NCBI GenBank assembly: GCA_934141475.1
Contig: CAKPCG010000006.1
Location: forward strand, 3,114 to 67,113
DNA from: an uncultured Clostridia bacterium
GTDB lineage: Bacteria; Bacillota; Clostridia; TANB77; CAG-508
Direction: 5' to 3'
DNA: 64,000 nucleotides
Shown: positions 1 through 8,861 of the stretch, piece by piece
How positions within the stretch are numbered: the stretch's first letter is position 1
Layout of the letters: each line of letters begins with the position of its first letter
The notes under the pieces: generated by a model
Database searches by the model: none
What the model saw: only the letters and a program-made list of their open reading frames with translations
What the model was told of the DNA's origin: nothing
Translations under genes and position numbers: made by a program

Positions 1-160
1 TTTCAATAGTAACATTTAAATCTTCTTTATAATTCTCAATTTCGCTTTTTGATAACACTCTTTTATTATCCTTTAGAAATATTGGTTCTTCTTGAAACAA
101 TCCTAATAATTCTTGTAATTCACTGTTTTTAATTGAATCAATTATTTTTTTTAGTTCCAT
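1..160 (-). CDS. hypothetical protein, 5' part only
   Basis: The reading frame starts with ATG at 160 behind an AGGAGG box and runs off the left edge of the window, giving about 53 residues. The visible N-terminus is mostly alpha-helical and charged (starts MELKKIIDSIKNSELQELLG). No family is recognised. It starts 13 nt after the stop of the broken AAA ATPase gene and was probably cotranscribed with it. It may belong to the same secretion-like or stress cluster as that ATPase, but nothing in the sequence proves this. Confidence 0.55.
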   Translation of the reverse strand, partial: MELKKIIDSIKNSELQELLGLFQEEPIFLKDNKRVLSKSEIENYKEDLNVTIE

Positions 161-172
161 ACTTATATCCTC

Positions 173-889
173 CTAAAATCCAATTTTCTTTTCTAAATTA
201 TCTGCTATTAATTTTTCATATTGAGCATCTACTTTCTTTATTCTATACATATCTTCCTTATAATAATTTATTTCTTCATTTTTAGCATGTTCTATTAATA
301 ACTTTTGGTATAAACTGTTTATATATCTGGCATTTCCAAAATTTTCAATTTTTGATGAATCTCTAATAATTATTTTTATCTTTTCTAATGCTTCATCTGA
401 AATTTCTAAATTATTTCTTTTAACTAGTTTTAAAAATATGTTAGTTAATTCATCTAAACTATAATCTGGAAAATCTATTTTATATCCTATTCTAGAAGCT
501 AAACCTGGATTTGTTTTTATAGATTTTTCCATTTCTTCTTTATATCCCGCAAATATAATAATTAATTTTAAAAGTGTGGTACTACATTTACTACCATATA
601 AGGCCGTTCCAGTACCTGAATTACCAGTAAATATCATATGTAAATTAAAATTTTCTATATTTACTTGTGCCTTTTTGTTAAATTTTAAAAGACTTGCAAA
701 ATCTTTTATTTGAATTTTTATGTTTGATAATCCTGTTAATGCGTTTAAATCATTCAAAATCGTAGGAAGATCCCTTTCATTAAATTTTTTTGGGATATCT
801 TCCAAAGTGATTTTATCTTTAACACATTCTGAATACGACATATCTACTATTTCTCGATTATATCTCTGTATAGCATAATATGCTCTCAT
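173..889 (-). pseudogene. CbxX/SpoVK-like AAA ATPase with internal deletion
   Basis: The 238 residues carry the start of an AAA domain of the CbxX/CfqX (SpoVK-like) type. The helix before the P-loop (LTGLSNIKIQIKDF), the Walker A region (HMIFTGNSGTG) and the later IFAGYKEEM ... NPGLASRI block with the arginine-finger region are all visible. In intact members about 100 residues, including the end of Walker A (GKT/S) and the Walker B DEA motif, lie between these blocks. Here they are replaced by a short unrelated run, so ATP hydrolysis should be lost. The start ATG at 889 has a GAGG box 8 nt upstream. The frame stays open, so a stable truncated protein is possible. It sits beside an IS remnant, which may explain the deletion. 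Confidence 0.75.
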
Positions 890-1070
890 TATATTTTCCT
901 CACTTTTTATACAACAGGTTAATGTTATTTTATTAAAATTAAATGTCTTATTTTTCTTTTTATCTAAAAATTTATAATATGCTACTTATATAATATACCA
1001 TTTTGACTTTATTGGCAATATCTGTTTTCCAACAATGTATTTTGAATTTGTAGTGTTACAATTGATGTGA

Positions 1071-1409
1071 AACAAAAAATATAGAAAAAAAGTGATTCAA
1101 GTAGATAATGGAATAGAATTTACTTATAATCAAGCAAAAATAAAAAAAGAACATCCAATGGACATATTATTGAATAGTTTAAATATAAGGCATCATAAAA
1201 TAAGACCAAGAACACCAGAACACAATGAAAAGGTTGAAAGAAGTCATAAAAACGACAATGAAAGATTTTACAGTTAGCTTACATTTTATAGTTTAGAAAA
1301 TTTAAGAAAACAAGGAGTAGCATATTTAAAAAGATCCAATAGGATACCAATGGCTGTTTTAGGCTATTTAACACCAAAAGAAAAAAGGGCGAAATTAATG
1401 TGTGCATAA
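1071..1409 (+). pseudogene. IS481/IS3-type DDE transposase, 3' remnant
   Basis: The frame reads IQVDNGIEFTYNQ, then KPRTPEHN-type residues (RPRTPEHNEKVERSHKND), then after an in-frame TAG (1275-1277) continues as LTFYSLENLRKQ ... GYLTPKEKR to a TAA at 1407. This is the C-terminal half of an rve-type integrase core: the second catalytic Asp (DNG) and the catalytic Glu region (HNEKVERSH) are recognisable. The N-terminal HTH half is missing and the nonsense codon confirms decay. It lies between the broken AAA ATPase gene and a ZIP transporter gene cut off at its 3' end, so the IS probably caused both lesions. I could not identify both terminal inverted repeats. Confidence 0.8.
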
Positions 1410-1571
1410 AATATCTATTATCTTAAATAATGCCTCGACTTTATCATACGATAACTTGTTTATTTTTTTCAAAAATTTTAATTTTCTGTTTCAATTCAGG
1501 ATTCGTAATAAACTCTTTATACAAAATATTAGGTTTTTAATAACTAGAAAATTTATCAAATTCAAATTGTT

Positions 1572-2048
1572 CTATCCTGCATACTGTCTACTTTGAAATC
1601 TACCTTCTGGTATATCATGCAAACATATCGCAATTGCAAGACCTATTCCTAATTTTGTTGAAGCTTCAAATCCTGAACCAATTGCCAAACCTTCTGGAAA
1701 ATTGTGTATTGCAAGACCTATACTTACAATTATTCCTGTTTTTAGTAAATTGTTGTTTTTTAATTTATTTTGTTTGCTAAATTTGTTTGTAACTAATAAA
1801 TCGCAAATAATCATTGTTATTATTCCCACTACTATTCCTAGCATCACAACTAAAATATTTGCAATTTTTAATGCTTCTGGTAATAAATCAAAGCATATTA
1901 TAGACATCATAAGACCTGAAGCAAATGATAATATGAAACTTAAAAATTTATTTGATACATTTTTTATAAAGCATCCTATTATCCCTCCTAGTGTGGTTCC
2001 AAAAGTGCCAAAAAATAAGCCTAATAGGGTTGTTTTTATTATTTCCAT
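1572..2048 (-). pseudogene. ZIP-family metal transporter, 3' truncated
   Basis: The 158 residues start with a good RBS (AGAGGTGAAG) and hold the first five membrane helices of a ZIP transporter, including both metal-site motifs HNFPEG (helix 4) and HDIPEG (helix 5). Members of this family (ZupT/GufA type, import of Zn, Fe or Mn) are about 250-270 residues. Here homology stops right after HDIPEG and a short unrelated tail (RFQSRQYAG) follows. The breakpoint near 1602 abuts the IS remnant, so insertion followed by decay is the likely cause. The last three helices are missing and transport function is unlikely. Confidence 0.8.
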
Positions 2049-2161
2049 AACTTCACCTCTATTAGACTTTATTATTATAGCTTGCCTTTTATTCTTTTCA
2101 ATTTGTCAGTTTATTTTATTAGTTAATTTTACTAATATACTTTTTTATCTATTGTTATTTT

Positions 2162-2602
2162 TTAGTTTAATAATTCTTTTACTACTTCATTTATTGCTCT
2201 TCCGTCAGCTGCTACTCCTATTTTTGCTTTTGCTTCTTTCATAACAGGTCCCATATCTTTTATTGAAGTTGCACCTAAAGTAGTTATTATATCTTTTACA
2301 ATTTCAGTTATTTCTTCTTTAGTTAATTGTTTTGGCAAATATTTTTCTAATATTTCTATTTCTTTATTTGTTTGTTCTATTAAATCATTTCTTCCGCCTT
2401 TTTCAAATTCTACTAAAGCATCTTTTTTTCCTTTTACTTCTTTTGCTATAATTTCTATTATTTTGTTATCATCTACTTCTATTGCCTTATCTTTTTCTAT
2501 TTGTAATATAGCTGCTCTAACCATTTGAACAGTGTCCTTTTTTATTGTATTTTTTTCTTTCATTGCATCTTTTAAATCTTGCATTAATTCTTCTTTTAAC
2601 AT
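2162..2602 (-). CDS. yqeY: YqeY/GatB-like domain protein
   Basis: This is a 146-residue protein of the YqeY family, full length for the family. It has the typical start MLKEELMQDLKDAMKEKN and the C-terminal part resembling the tail domain of GatB (EKYLPKQLTKEEI ... GPVMKEAKAKIGVAADGRAINEVVKELL). YqeY proteins are cytoplasmic and are thought to bind tRNA or help amidotransferase-type reactions, but no reaction is firmly known. The RBS is AAGGA, 6-8 nt before the ATG. It is the third gene of a probable tatD - small acidic protein - yqeY transcription unit. Confidence 0.93.
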   Translation of the reverse strand: MLKEELMQDLKDAMKEKNTIKKDTVQMVRAAILQIEKDKAIEVDDNKIIEIIAKEVKGKKDALVEFEKGGRNDLIEQTNKEIEILEKYLPKQLTKEEITEIVKDIITTLGATSIKDMGPVMKEAKAKIGVAADGRAINEVVKELLN

Positions 2603-2647
2603 TTTTATTCCTTCTTTCTAAATTTTTATTTACATTTTTTATTTGCA

Positions 2648-2791
2648 TTATTTTTTATCTTCTTTTTTATCTTCTTTTTCTTCGACTTCCTCTGTTTCGT
2701 ATCCTTTTCCTGTTTTCTTTAAAATTCCATTTATACTGTTCATTATATCATCTAAATTTTCATCAAAATCATCTCTTTTTACTTCTAGCAT
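2648..2791 (-). CDS. small acidic hypothetical protein
   Basis: A 47-residue frame, MLEVKRDDFDENLDDIMNSI onward, ending in the charged tail EEKEDKKEDKK. I chose the ATG at 2791 because a GGAG box lies 9 nt upstream; the in-frame ATG at 2800 touches the box and would be poorly spaced. It lies 18 nt after tatD and 45 nt before yqeY on the same strand, which supports a real gene in an operon. No family is recognised; the sequence predicts one amphipathic helix and a disordered tail. Confidence 0.6.
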   Translation of the reverse strand: MLEVKRDDFDENLDDIMNSINGILKKTGKGYETEEVEEKEDKKEDKK

Positions 2792-2809
2792 TTTTTTCAT
2801 CTCCAATCT

Positions 2810-3598
2810 TTATTTTATAAAAAGTTTTTCTGCATTTTGGTATGTTATTTTTGCCATTTGCTCTGAGGTAATATTTTTAAATTCTGCTAATTTTTGTACT
2901 ACATATTTTAAGTTGCTTGAATCGTTTCTAGTTCCTCTTACTGGCTCTGGTGCTAAATATGGTGCATCTGTTTCTATTAGCATTTTTTGAATAGGAACCA
3001 TTTCTACTATTTTAGAAACATTTTTTGAACTTTTAAATGTTGATGTTCCACCAAATGCAATATATAGTCCAGCTTCTAATCCATGCCTTACAAGTTCTGG
3101 ATTAAATGGGCAGCAATGTAATACTCCAGATTTTTGTATTTTATTTTCTTTTATTATTTTTATTGTATCATCTATCGCATCTCTTGTATGAATTGATATT
3201 GGTAGGTTTAGTTCATTTGCAAGTTCGATTTGTTTTTTAAATATTATTTTTTGTGTTTCTTTATTTGTTTGAACCCAATGGTAATCTAATCCAATTTCAC
3301 CTATTGCAATAACTTTCTTATTTTTAATTGCCAATTCTTTTATTATTTCTATTTTTTTCCACAATTCATCCATTTTTTGTGGATTTTGATTTGGTAAATT
3401 TTCAGGATGTATTCCACAAGAAGCATATATAAAATCATTTTTGTTTGCAAGTTCTATTGCTTTTTTAGATGATTTTATATCACATCCTATATCTATACAT
3501 TTAGTTACTCCTGCATTCCATATTTTTTGTATTACTTGATTCCTATCTTCATCAAATTTTTCATCATCTAAGTGCATATGTGTATCAAAGTATTCCAA
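2810..3598 (-). CDS. tatD: TatD-family metal-dependent hydrolase
   Basis: A 262-residue TatD/YcfH DNase of normal length with a TIM-barrel metallohydrolase fold. Visible ligands are DTHMH near residue 5-9, EIGLDYH near 100 (catalytic Glu), HTRDA, a HC after a short strand, and the late ETDAPYLAPEPVRG block. Family members are Mg-dependent 3'-5' exo- or deoxyribonucleases linked to DNA repair or nucleic acid turnover in the cytoplasm. The start is TTG, preceded by AAGGAG with good spacing; no upstream ATG is available. It follows acpS by 23 nt, so acpS-tatD-yqeY look cotranscribed. Confidence 0.95.
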   Translation of the reverse strand: MEYFDTHMHLDDEKFDEDRNQVIQKIWNAGVTKCIDIGCDIKSSKKAIELANKNDFIYASCGIHPENLPNQNPQKMDELWKKIEIIKELAIKNKKVIAIGEIGLDYHWVQTNKETQKIIFKKQIELANELNLPISIHTRDAIDDTIKIIKENKIQKSGVLHCCPFNPELVRHGLEAGLYIAFGGTSTFKSSKNVSKIVEMVPIQKMLIETDAPYLAPEPVRGTRNDSSNLKYVVQKLAEFKNITSEQMAKITYQNAEKLFIK

Positions 3599-3620
3599 TT
3601 TTTTCTCCTTATAAATAAAT

Positions 3621-3995
3621 TTATTTATATAGCACTGTTACATTTGCTATAGCATATTCTTTACAATGTGATATGCTTACATCTACATTTTCTACTTTAT
3701 TATTTTTTAAAAATAGTATTTCTATTTTTGGTCTTCCATTCTCATCATTTATTGTTTCAACATCTTTCCATGTAATTGCATATTTGTCTTTTACCCCTTC
3801 AGATACGGCCTTAAAAGCTGCTTCTTTTACTGCAAATCTTGCAGCATAATGTTCGTATTTTGATATTCCCTTGCTTTCGCAGTATTCTATTTCTTTTTTT
3901 GTAAATACCTTTTTTAAAAATGGATCTCCTAATTTTTCTATACTTTCTTTTATTCTACTTATTTCTATTATATCTACTCCACATTTTACCTTCAT
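3621..3995 (-). CDS. acpS: holo-[acyl-carrier-protein] synthase
   Basis: A 124-residue AcpS, the small trimeric phosphopantetheinyl transferase that converts apo-ACP to holo-ACP using CoA. The N-terminal GVDIIEISRI carries the Mg-binding Asp, and FTKKEIEYC ... YAARFAVKEAAFKAV carries the catalytic Glu and the substrate helix. Length matches the family. I prefer the ATG at 3995, with AAAGGTTG 7-8 nt upstream, over the TTG at 4004, which directly abuts the GG. It is the first gene of the acpS-tatD-small protein-yqeY run and lies after a hairpin that may end the upstream operon. Confidence 0.95.
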   Translation of the reverse strand: MKVKCGVDIIEISRIKESIEKLGDPFLKKVFTKKEIEYCESKGISKYEHYAARFAVKEAAFKAVSEGVKDKYAITWKDVETINDENGRPKIEILFLKNNKVENVDVSISHCKEYAIANVTVLYK

Positions 3996-4069
3996 AGCAA
4001 TCAACCTTTCTTTTTACAATTTATAGTATAGCATATTTTTTTATTACTTTAAAGCTTTTTTATTATAAT

Positions 4070-4105
4070 AATACCGCTACAATAATTATCTTTTGTAACG
4101 GTATT
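4070..4105 (-). terminator. hairpin between the WG-repeat operon and acpS
   Basis: On the minus-strand RNA, 13-base arms (4093-4105 and 4070-4082) pair fully, with one G-U wobble, around a 10-nt loop. On the plus strand the same position is a mismatch, which favours minus-strand function. The tract after it is AU-rich but not a clean U run, so termination may be weak. It lies just after the stop of the 414-residue gene. Confidence 0.45.
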
Positions 4106-4109
4106 ATTT

Positions 4110-5354
4110 TTATTTTAAGCAAATTATAAAGTTTACAATGTTAAATGCTAATGTGGCTATTAATATTGCTATTATAAACCCTGACATTTTTTCACTTTTT
4201 TCTATTTTTAACTCACTATATAAAACATTATACTTGTTTTTTACATCATTATATAGTTTTTCTATTTCTAAAACTTCTTTTAAATATGAATAATATAAAC
4301 TTCCCATATCATCTGATGTTATTTCTTGAATCCATAACTTTTTTGTAAAATCTATAAATTTTTTTCTTGTTATTTCTATATCTTTAGAGTCTTTTGCTTC
4401 TTTAAATTCATAGTTTAATTTTTTTAAGTATATTTTTAGGTATAATGATAATATATATGTGTAAAAATATTGTTTTTCAAATTCTTCTGGCAATACTGTG
4501 TAGTTTTTTAAATCACAATCAGAGCTTAATAGGTTTACTCCTAATTTTGATATTCCTATTTTAGCATATTTTGATGTTCCTATTACTTTTGAGTTTTCAC
4601 ATATAACTGAACTTGCACTACTATCATTTGGTAGTATATTTATATATTTTAGAAAATCTCCTTTTATGTTATCAAATACTGTATTTATATTCCATGCTTC
4701 TTGTTTTATACATGTATATGAATATGTATAAAATCTTTCTATATCAAGGTTTAATTTTAGAGCATCAATGTTTGGTCCTGTTATATTATTTATGAATTCT
4801 TGTATTTCTTCTATATTTTCTAAAGTGTTGGCTTGTACTTTTATATTTTCGTAGTTTTTTAGGTTATTACATTCTTGATTTATGTCTCTAAACTTATAAT
4901 TAAAGTTTAAAATATCTGAAAATTCTTCGCTTCCTTCTATATTTGTTTTTAAGTATATAAAGCAAATACCAGTATTAAAAAGTACTAAACCTATTTTTTG
5001 TATTTTGAAAAATATACTATTTTCGTCTACTGTTTTTCCTTGTATGTCATTTGATAACTCATATTCAAATGTTATACTTGGATATTTACTAAGTATTGCT
5101 GCTCTTGTTTCTATTGGAAGTTCTTGTAATTTTGATTGTTTATATCTATCATCTAGTTCAAATGTTCCAAATAAAAATTCTTTCATTTTTGGTAAAAAGT
5201 GTGTGTATATTTCTAAGTCTTGATCTTTTTTAAAAATTTTTAGTTTAAATCTTTTGTCTTTTAGTAATCTTAGTATATATTTACTATATTTATTTTCTTT
5301 TACTATAAAAGTATTTATAAAATATGTATATTGATACCTTGTCTTTAGCTCCAT
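4110..5354 (-). CDS. hypothetical protein with C-terminal membrane anchor
   Basis: A 414-residue protein of no recognised family. The bulk is charged and soluble-looking, with many Lys/Glu/Asn residues. Near residue 380 there is a coiled-coil-like stretch (YNVLYSELKIEKSEKMSG), followed by one hydrophobic helix (GFIIAILIATLAFNIVNFIICL) at the very C-terminus, suggesting a tail-anchored protein facing the cytoplasm. It starts 21 nt after the WG-repeat gene and is surely cotranscribed. The architecture (large N-terminal domain, linker, tail anchor) recalls bacterial effector or stress proteins built around a sensing domain, but that is only a likeness. Confidence 0.8.
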   Translation of the reverse strand: MELKTRYQYTYFINTFIVKENKYSKYILRLLKDKRFKLKIFKKDQDLEIYTHFLPKMKEFLFGTFELDDRYKQSKLQELPIETRAAILSKYPSITFEYELSNDIQGKTVDENSIFFKIQKIGLVLFNTGICFIYLKTNIEGSEEFSDILNFNYKFRDINQECNNLKNYENIKVQANTLENIEEIQEFINNITGPNIDALKLNLDIERFYTYSYTCIKQEAWNINTVFDNIKGDFLKYINILPNDSSASSVICENSKVIGTSKYAKIGISKLGVNLLSSDCDLKNYTVLPEEFEKQYFYTYILSLYLKIYLKKLNYEFKEAKDSKDIEITRKKFIDFTKKLWIQEITSDDMGSLYYSYLKEVLEIEKLYNDVKNKYNVLYSELKIEKSEKMSGFIIAILIATLAFNIVNFIICLK

Positions 5355-5375
5355 TTTTTTATTCTCCTCTTATAT

Positions 5376-6890
5376 TTATTTATCACAATAGTAGTTCATA
5401 TTTAAATCTAATCCTAAGTGCCATTTTCCAATAAAATCTATTACTAGATTTTCGTCTAAGTTATATGTTGGTTCAATTACAACCTCTCCATTACTATTTA
5501 TTGCTCCCCATTTTCCATCTTGCTTTACGGCTGCATATCCATAGCTGTTAAATTCTGTTGCATCATCATATTTATTTTCTACAACTTTGTTTTGTTTATT
5601 ATCTATATATCCATATTTTCCATCTTGTTTTTGAACAAATAGTTTATTGTTTGGCAATATTTCTTGTACTGTTTTTTCTTCAAATTTAAAGTTGTAATAT
5701 TTGTAATCTTGGTCTTGTTTTATTTTCATGTATCCGTCATCAGTGTTAATTTCTGAAATAATTCCTGTTATTTTTTCTTCAAAATCTTGGTTTAATATTT
5801 TAGATGTATAATCTTCGTTTTCTGCTATATATATACCGGCTTTTTTGTTATATGTTACATTTTTATATTCGTATGGTAATTTTTCGTTTTGATCTATATC
5901 TATTATTCCGGCTTTTCCTTCTTTTACTGCTTCAAATATATCTTGATTTAATTCTTTTAATCCATCATATTTAGGCTCTATTTTTATATTTCCATCGAAA
6001 TCCATTAAACCGTATTTATTTTGCTTTGTATATATAATTCCTGAATTTGCAATTTGTTTTATTTCGTCAAAGTTTTCTGTTACTTTTTTGTTTCCTTGGC
6101 TATCTATTAGTTGCTCTTTCCCATTTTCTTTTATTACAAAGTATTTTTCACCATAGATATTTTCTATTTTTTCATATTGGTTTGGTAAAATACTTTCACC
6201 AGTAAAACTTATTACTCCATATTTGTCTTCTTGATTTATCGTTATATATCCATTTTTGTAGTCATCTCCAAAGCTTTGTATTTCCTTGTATTCAGAATCT
6301 ATTATTTTGCTTCCTTTGTCATTTAGTAATCCTTTTTTCCCATCTTTTTCAACTACTATACTATTTTCTACACCTTTTAATGTTGAGATATTGTCATAAA
6401 TTGGTTCTACTATTTCTTTTCCATCTATGTCTATTAATCCCCATTTTTCATTTTTTTGTACTTTTAGTACATTTTCTTCATACCATATGTTTTCAGAAGA
6501 ATTATAGTTATCTAATGCTTCTATTTTGTCATAGTTTGTATATATTTCTTCATTTTTGCTGTTTATTGCCTTTGTTTTATATGTTCCATTTTCTTCATCT
6601 ATATCATATGTGCATAAAAAGACATCTTTTTCTTTGTCTATAATTATTGGCATTTCTTGGTACATTGGATCTATTACAATTTTTCCATCTGATCCTAGTA
6701 CCCCCCATTTGTTATCACTATATACTGCAAAGTAGTTTATTTTCTCTAGTGGTTTTGTATTTTTTGCTTTTGTTAGGATTTTTTTTACTGCTATTATTGC
6801 TATTATTAGTACAACTATTGCTATAATAACTGCAAATACTTTTTTATAGTTTAGTTTTGCTTCACTATCGTACCTTTTTCCCCTACTCAT
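5376..6890 (-). CDS. membrane-anchored WG-repeat protein
   Basis: 504 residues: a basic N-terminus, one membrane helix at about 18-40, then nine or so WG (KWG) repeats of 40-45 residues. Examples are KWGVLGSDGKIVIDPMYQ, KWGLIDIDGKEIVEPIYD, KYGLMDFDGNIKIEPKYD and KWGAINSNGEVVIEPTY. WG repeats form extracellular or periplasmic beta structures in many Firmicutes and Bacteroidetes; their ligands are unknown. Here the repeats should face outside. It is the first gene of a two-gene operon with the tail-anchored 414-residue protein. An ATG with a GGAGG-like box fits the start. Confidence 0.88.
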   Translation of the reverse strand: MSRGKRYDSEAKLNYKKVFAVIIAIVVLIIAIIAVKKILTKAKNTKPLEKINYFAVYSDNKWGVLGSDGKIVIDPMYQEMPIIIDKEKDVFLCTYDIDEENGTYKTKAINSKNEEIYTNYDKIEALDNYNSSENIWYEENVLKVQKNEKWGLIDIDGKEIVEPIYDNISTLKGVENSIVVEKDGKKGLLNDKGSKIIDSEYKEIQSFGDDYKNGYITINQEDKYGVISFTGESILPNQYEKIENIYGEKYFVIKENGKEQLIDSQGNKKVTENFDEIKQIANSGIIYTKQNKYGLMDFDGNIKIEPKYDGLKELNQDIFEAVKEGKAGIIDIDQNEKLPYEYKNVTYNKKAGIYIAENEDYTSKILNQDFEEKITGIISEINTDDGYMKIKQDQDYKYYNFKFEEKTVQEILPNNKLFVQKQDGKYGYIDNKQNKVVENKYDDATEFNSYGYAAVKQDGKWGAINSNGEVVIEPTYNLDENLVIDFIGKWHLGLDLNMNYYCDK

Positions 6891-6930
6891 ATTTTTCCTC
6901 CAATATTTATATTTTTACATGCTTATTCTA

Positions 6931-7804
6931 CTATAAAAGATTTTTATTGTCAATTTTTTCTTTAAATCCTGTACCTAAAACTTCTCTTGAATTTGTAATT
7001 ATTAAAAATGCTTTTGGATCTATTTTTTTTATTTCTTGTTTTATAGCAACTAAATCATTTCTTCCTATTGCACACATTAATACTAATTTTTCTTTGTTTG
7101 TATACATTCCTTTTCCATATATTCCTGTAATTCCTCTTTTTATATCTTTTTCTATAAATTTTGCTATTTCTGGTGTTTTATCTGATATTATAAATATTAG
7201 TTTTGTAAAATAAATTCCTTCAAATACTATATCTATTATTTTTCCCATTAAATATATTGCAATTGCAGAATATAGACCTATTTCAATTTTTCTTAAAAAT
7301 ATTACATTTAAAAGTACAATTATAAAATCTATTATTGTAATTAGATTTCCGTGTTCTAAGCATTGGTTTATATTCTTTAATTAAAATTCCCGCTAAATCT
7401 GAACCTCCTGTTGATGAATGTGCTCTTAATATTAAGGCTGTTCCAATCCCTGTTAGAATTCCTCCATATACACAAGCTAGTATTTTATCATTTGTTAATG
7501 GATTAAATTTATCTAATATGTCTATAAATATTGATAAGCTAATTGTACCAACAATTGATTTTTCTAAAAATTTTCTGCCTATTTTTAATGTTGCAAATAC
7601 AAATAATGGTATATTTAAAGCAAGTATTGTTGTTCCCATTGGAATTTTAAATATATAATACATTATTGTTGCAATACCTGAAAATCCTCCTGATGATAAT
7701 TCGTTTGGTAATAAAAATAATGATACTGCTATTGCCATTATAAATGAGCCTATTATAGTTTCTATTATTTGGATACAAAATATTTTTATTTCTTGTTTTT
7801 TCAT
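6931..7804 (-). CDS. yitT: YitT-family membrane protein, +1 shift at a CGG codon
   Basis: Two overlapping frames together make one YitT/DUF161-DUF2179 protein of about 290 residues, the normal length. The N-terminal part has several membrane helices and the signature AHSSTGGSDLAG; the C-terminal part is the cytoplasmic DUF2179 domain (CAIGRNDLVAIKQEIKKIDPKAF). The frame breaks at codon 152, a CGG at 7349-7351. Skipping its C gives RT-GNLITIIDF and a seamless fit; reading CGG as Arg gives a junk tail and a stop. I chose the ATG at 7804, with GAGGAG 7 nt upstream, since the ATG at 7819 lies inside that box. Function of YitT proteins is unknown. See the CGG finding. Confidence 0.85.
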
Positions 7805-7851
7805 AAAAAATCTCCTCATTTGTTATTATTTGATTATAAGTCAATTTTATT

Positions 7852-8722
7852 CTATTTAAATTCATTTAATATCTCATTATAATTTGTAACCAAATTTGCT
7901 CCTTGTTTTATTAATTCATTTGTTCCAAAAGAATTTTCTGAATTTATGTTACCGAGGTATTACAAAAACTTCTTTTCCTTGTTCTAACGCAAAATCTACA
8001 GTTATTAGTGTTCCACTTTTTTGCTTTGCTTCAATTACTAACACGCCTTTGGCAATTCCACTTATTATTCTATTTCTTGCTGGGAAATTCATTTTTTCTG
8101 GTTTGGTTCCTATTGGATATTCTGAAATTATTGCACCATTTTTCTCTATAATTTTTTGTGCTAAATTGTAATTTTCTTTTGGATATATTGTGTCTAAACC
8201 ATTTCCAAGTACTGCTGTTGTTATACCATTTGCACATATTGCACCAAAATGGGCATAACTATCTATCCCTCTTGCTAGTCCACTTACTATATTAATATTG
8301 TTTTTTGCTAATTTATAGCTAAATTCCTTTGCCATTTCTATTCCGTATTTAGTGCAGTCTCTACACCCTATTATTGCTATACTTTTTAGGTCAAATATTT
8401 TTTGGTTTCCTTTAATGTAAACACATATTGGTGGGTTGTAAGTGTTTTTTAGGTCTAGTGGATAGTTTTTATCTAAAATTGATATTATTTCAATTTTGTT
8501 ACATGTTATATATTTTAGATGATTTTTTGCAGTTTGTTTGTGTTTTACGTTTAGTATTTCTTGTATTATTTGATTATTTATTAGTTCGATTCCCTTTAAA
8601 TCATTGTAACTTGCATTGAATATATTTTTGTTGTTTTTTAATCTTTTTATTAGATTTAAGTATCTTTTTACTCCTAGTTTTGGAATTAATGTTATCCATA
8701 TTTTATAATATTTTTCTTCTAT
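7852..8722 (-). CDS. dprA: DNA processing protein DprA, AUA start and +1 shift at CGG
   Basis: About 289 residues of DprA/Smf, which loads RecA on incoming single-stranded DNA. The Rossmann core is clear: SIAIIGCRDCTKYG, IVSGLARGIDSYAH, GNGLDTIYPKEN, SEYPIGTKPEKMNFPARNRIISG, GTLITVDFALEQGK. At codon 257 a CGG (7952-7954) is followed directly by TAA; skipping the C gives VIP-GNINSENSFGTNELIKQGA, the conserved end of the fold. No ATG, GTG or TTG exists in the frame upstream of the core. The only well-spaced candidate is AUA at 8722, behind AGGAGAGG. The usual C-terminal winged helix is absent, as in many short DprA proteins. ComEA lies elsewhere in the window. Confidence 0.85.
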
Positions 8723-8751
8723 GTTATCCTCTCCTTTTTATATGCAAAAAA

Positions 8752-8785
8752 GCAAAGAGAATAATTAAAAAATTATTCTCTTTGC
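8752..8785 (-). terminator. rho-independent terminator of the LPXTG surface protein gene
   Basis: A perfect 15-bp stem (GCAAAGAGAATAATT and its complement) with a 4-nt loop is followed on the minus strand by TTTTTT. It lies between the stop of the surface protein gene (8862) and the dprA start, so dprA must have a promoter inside or just after it. Confidence 0.9.
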
Positions 8786-8861
8786 CCCTTAAGCTTTGTA
8801 TATAATAACATTTTTTTGGATATTTAGCAATATATTTATGCACATTTTTTTACTTATTCTA

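Noticed and set aside
7349..7954. Reading yitT and dprA as simple pseudogenes
   Set aside because: Apart from the single C before GGN both genes are intact and full length, and the same lesion recurs in seven other resident genes; random decay would give varied lesions, as seen in parA, parB and the IS.
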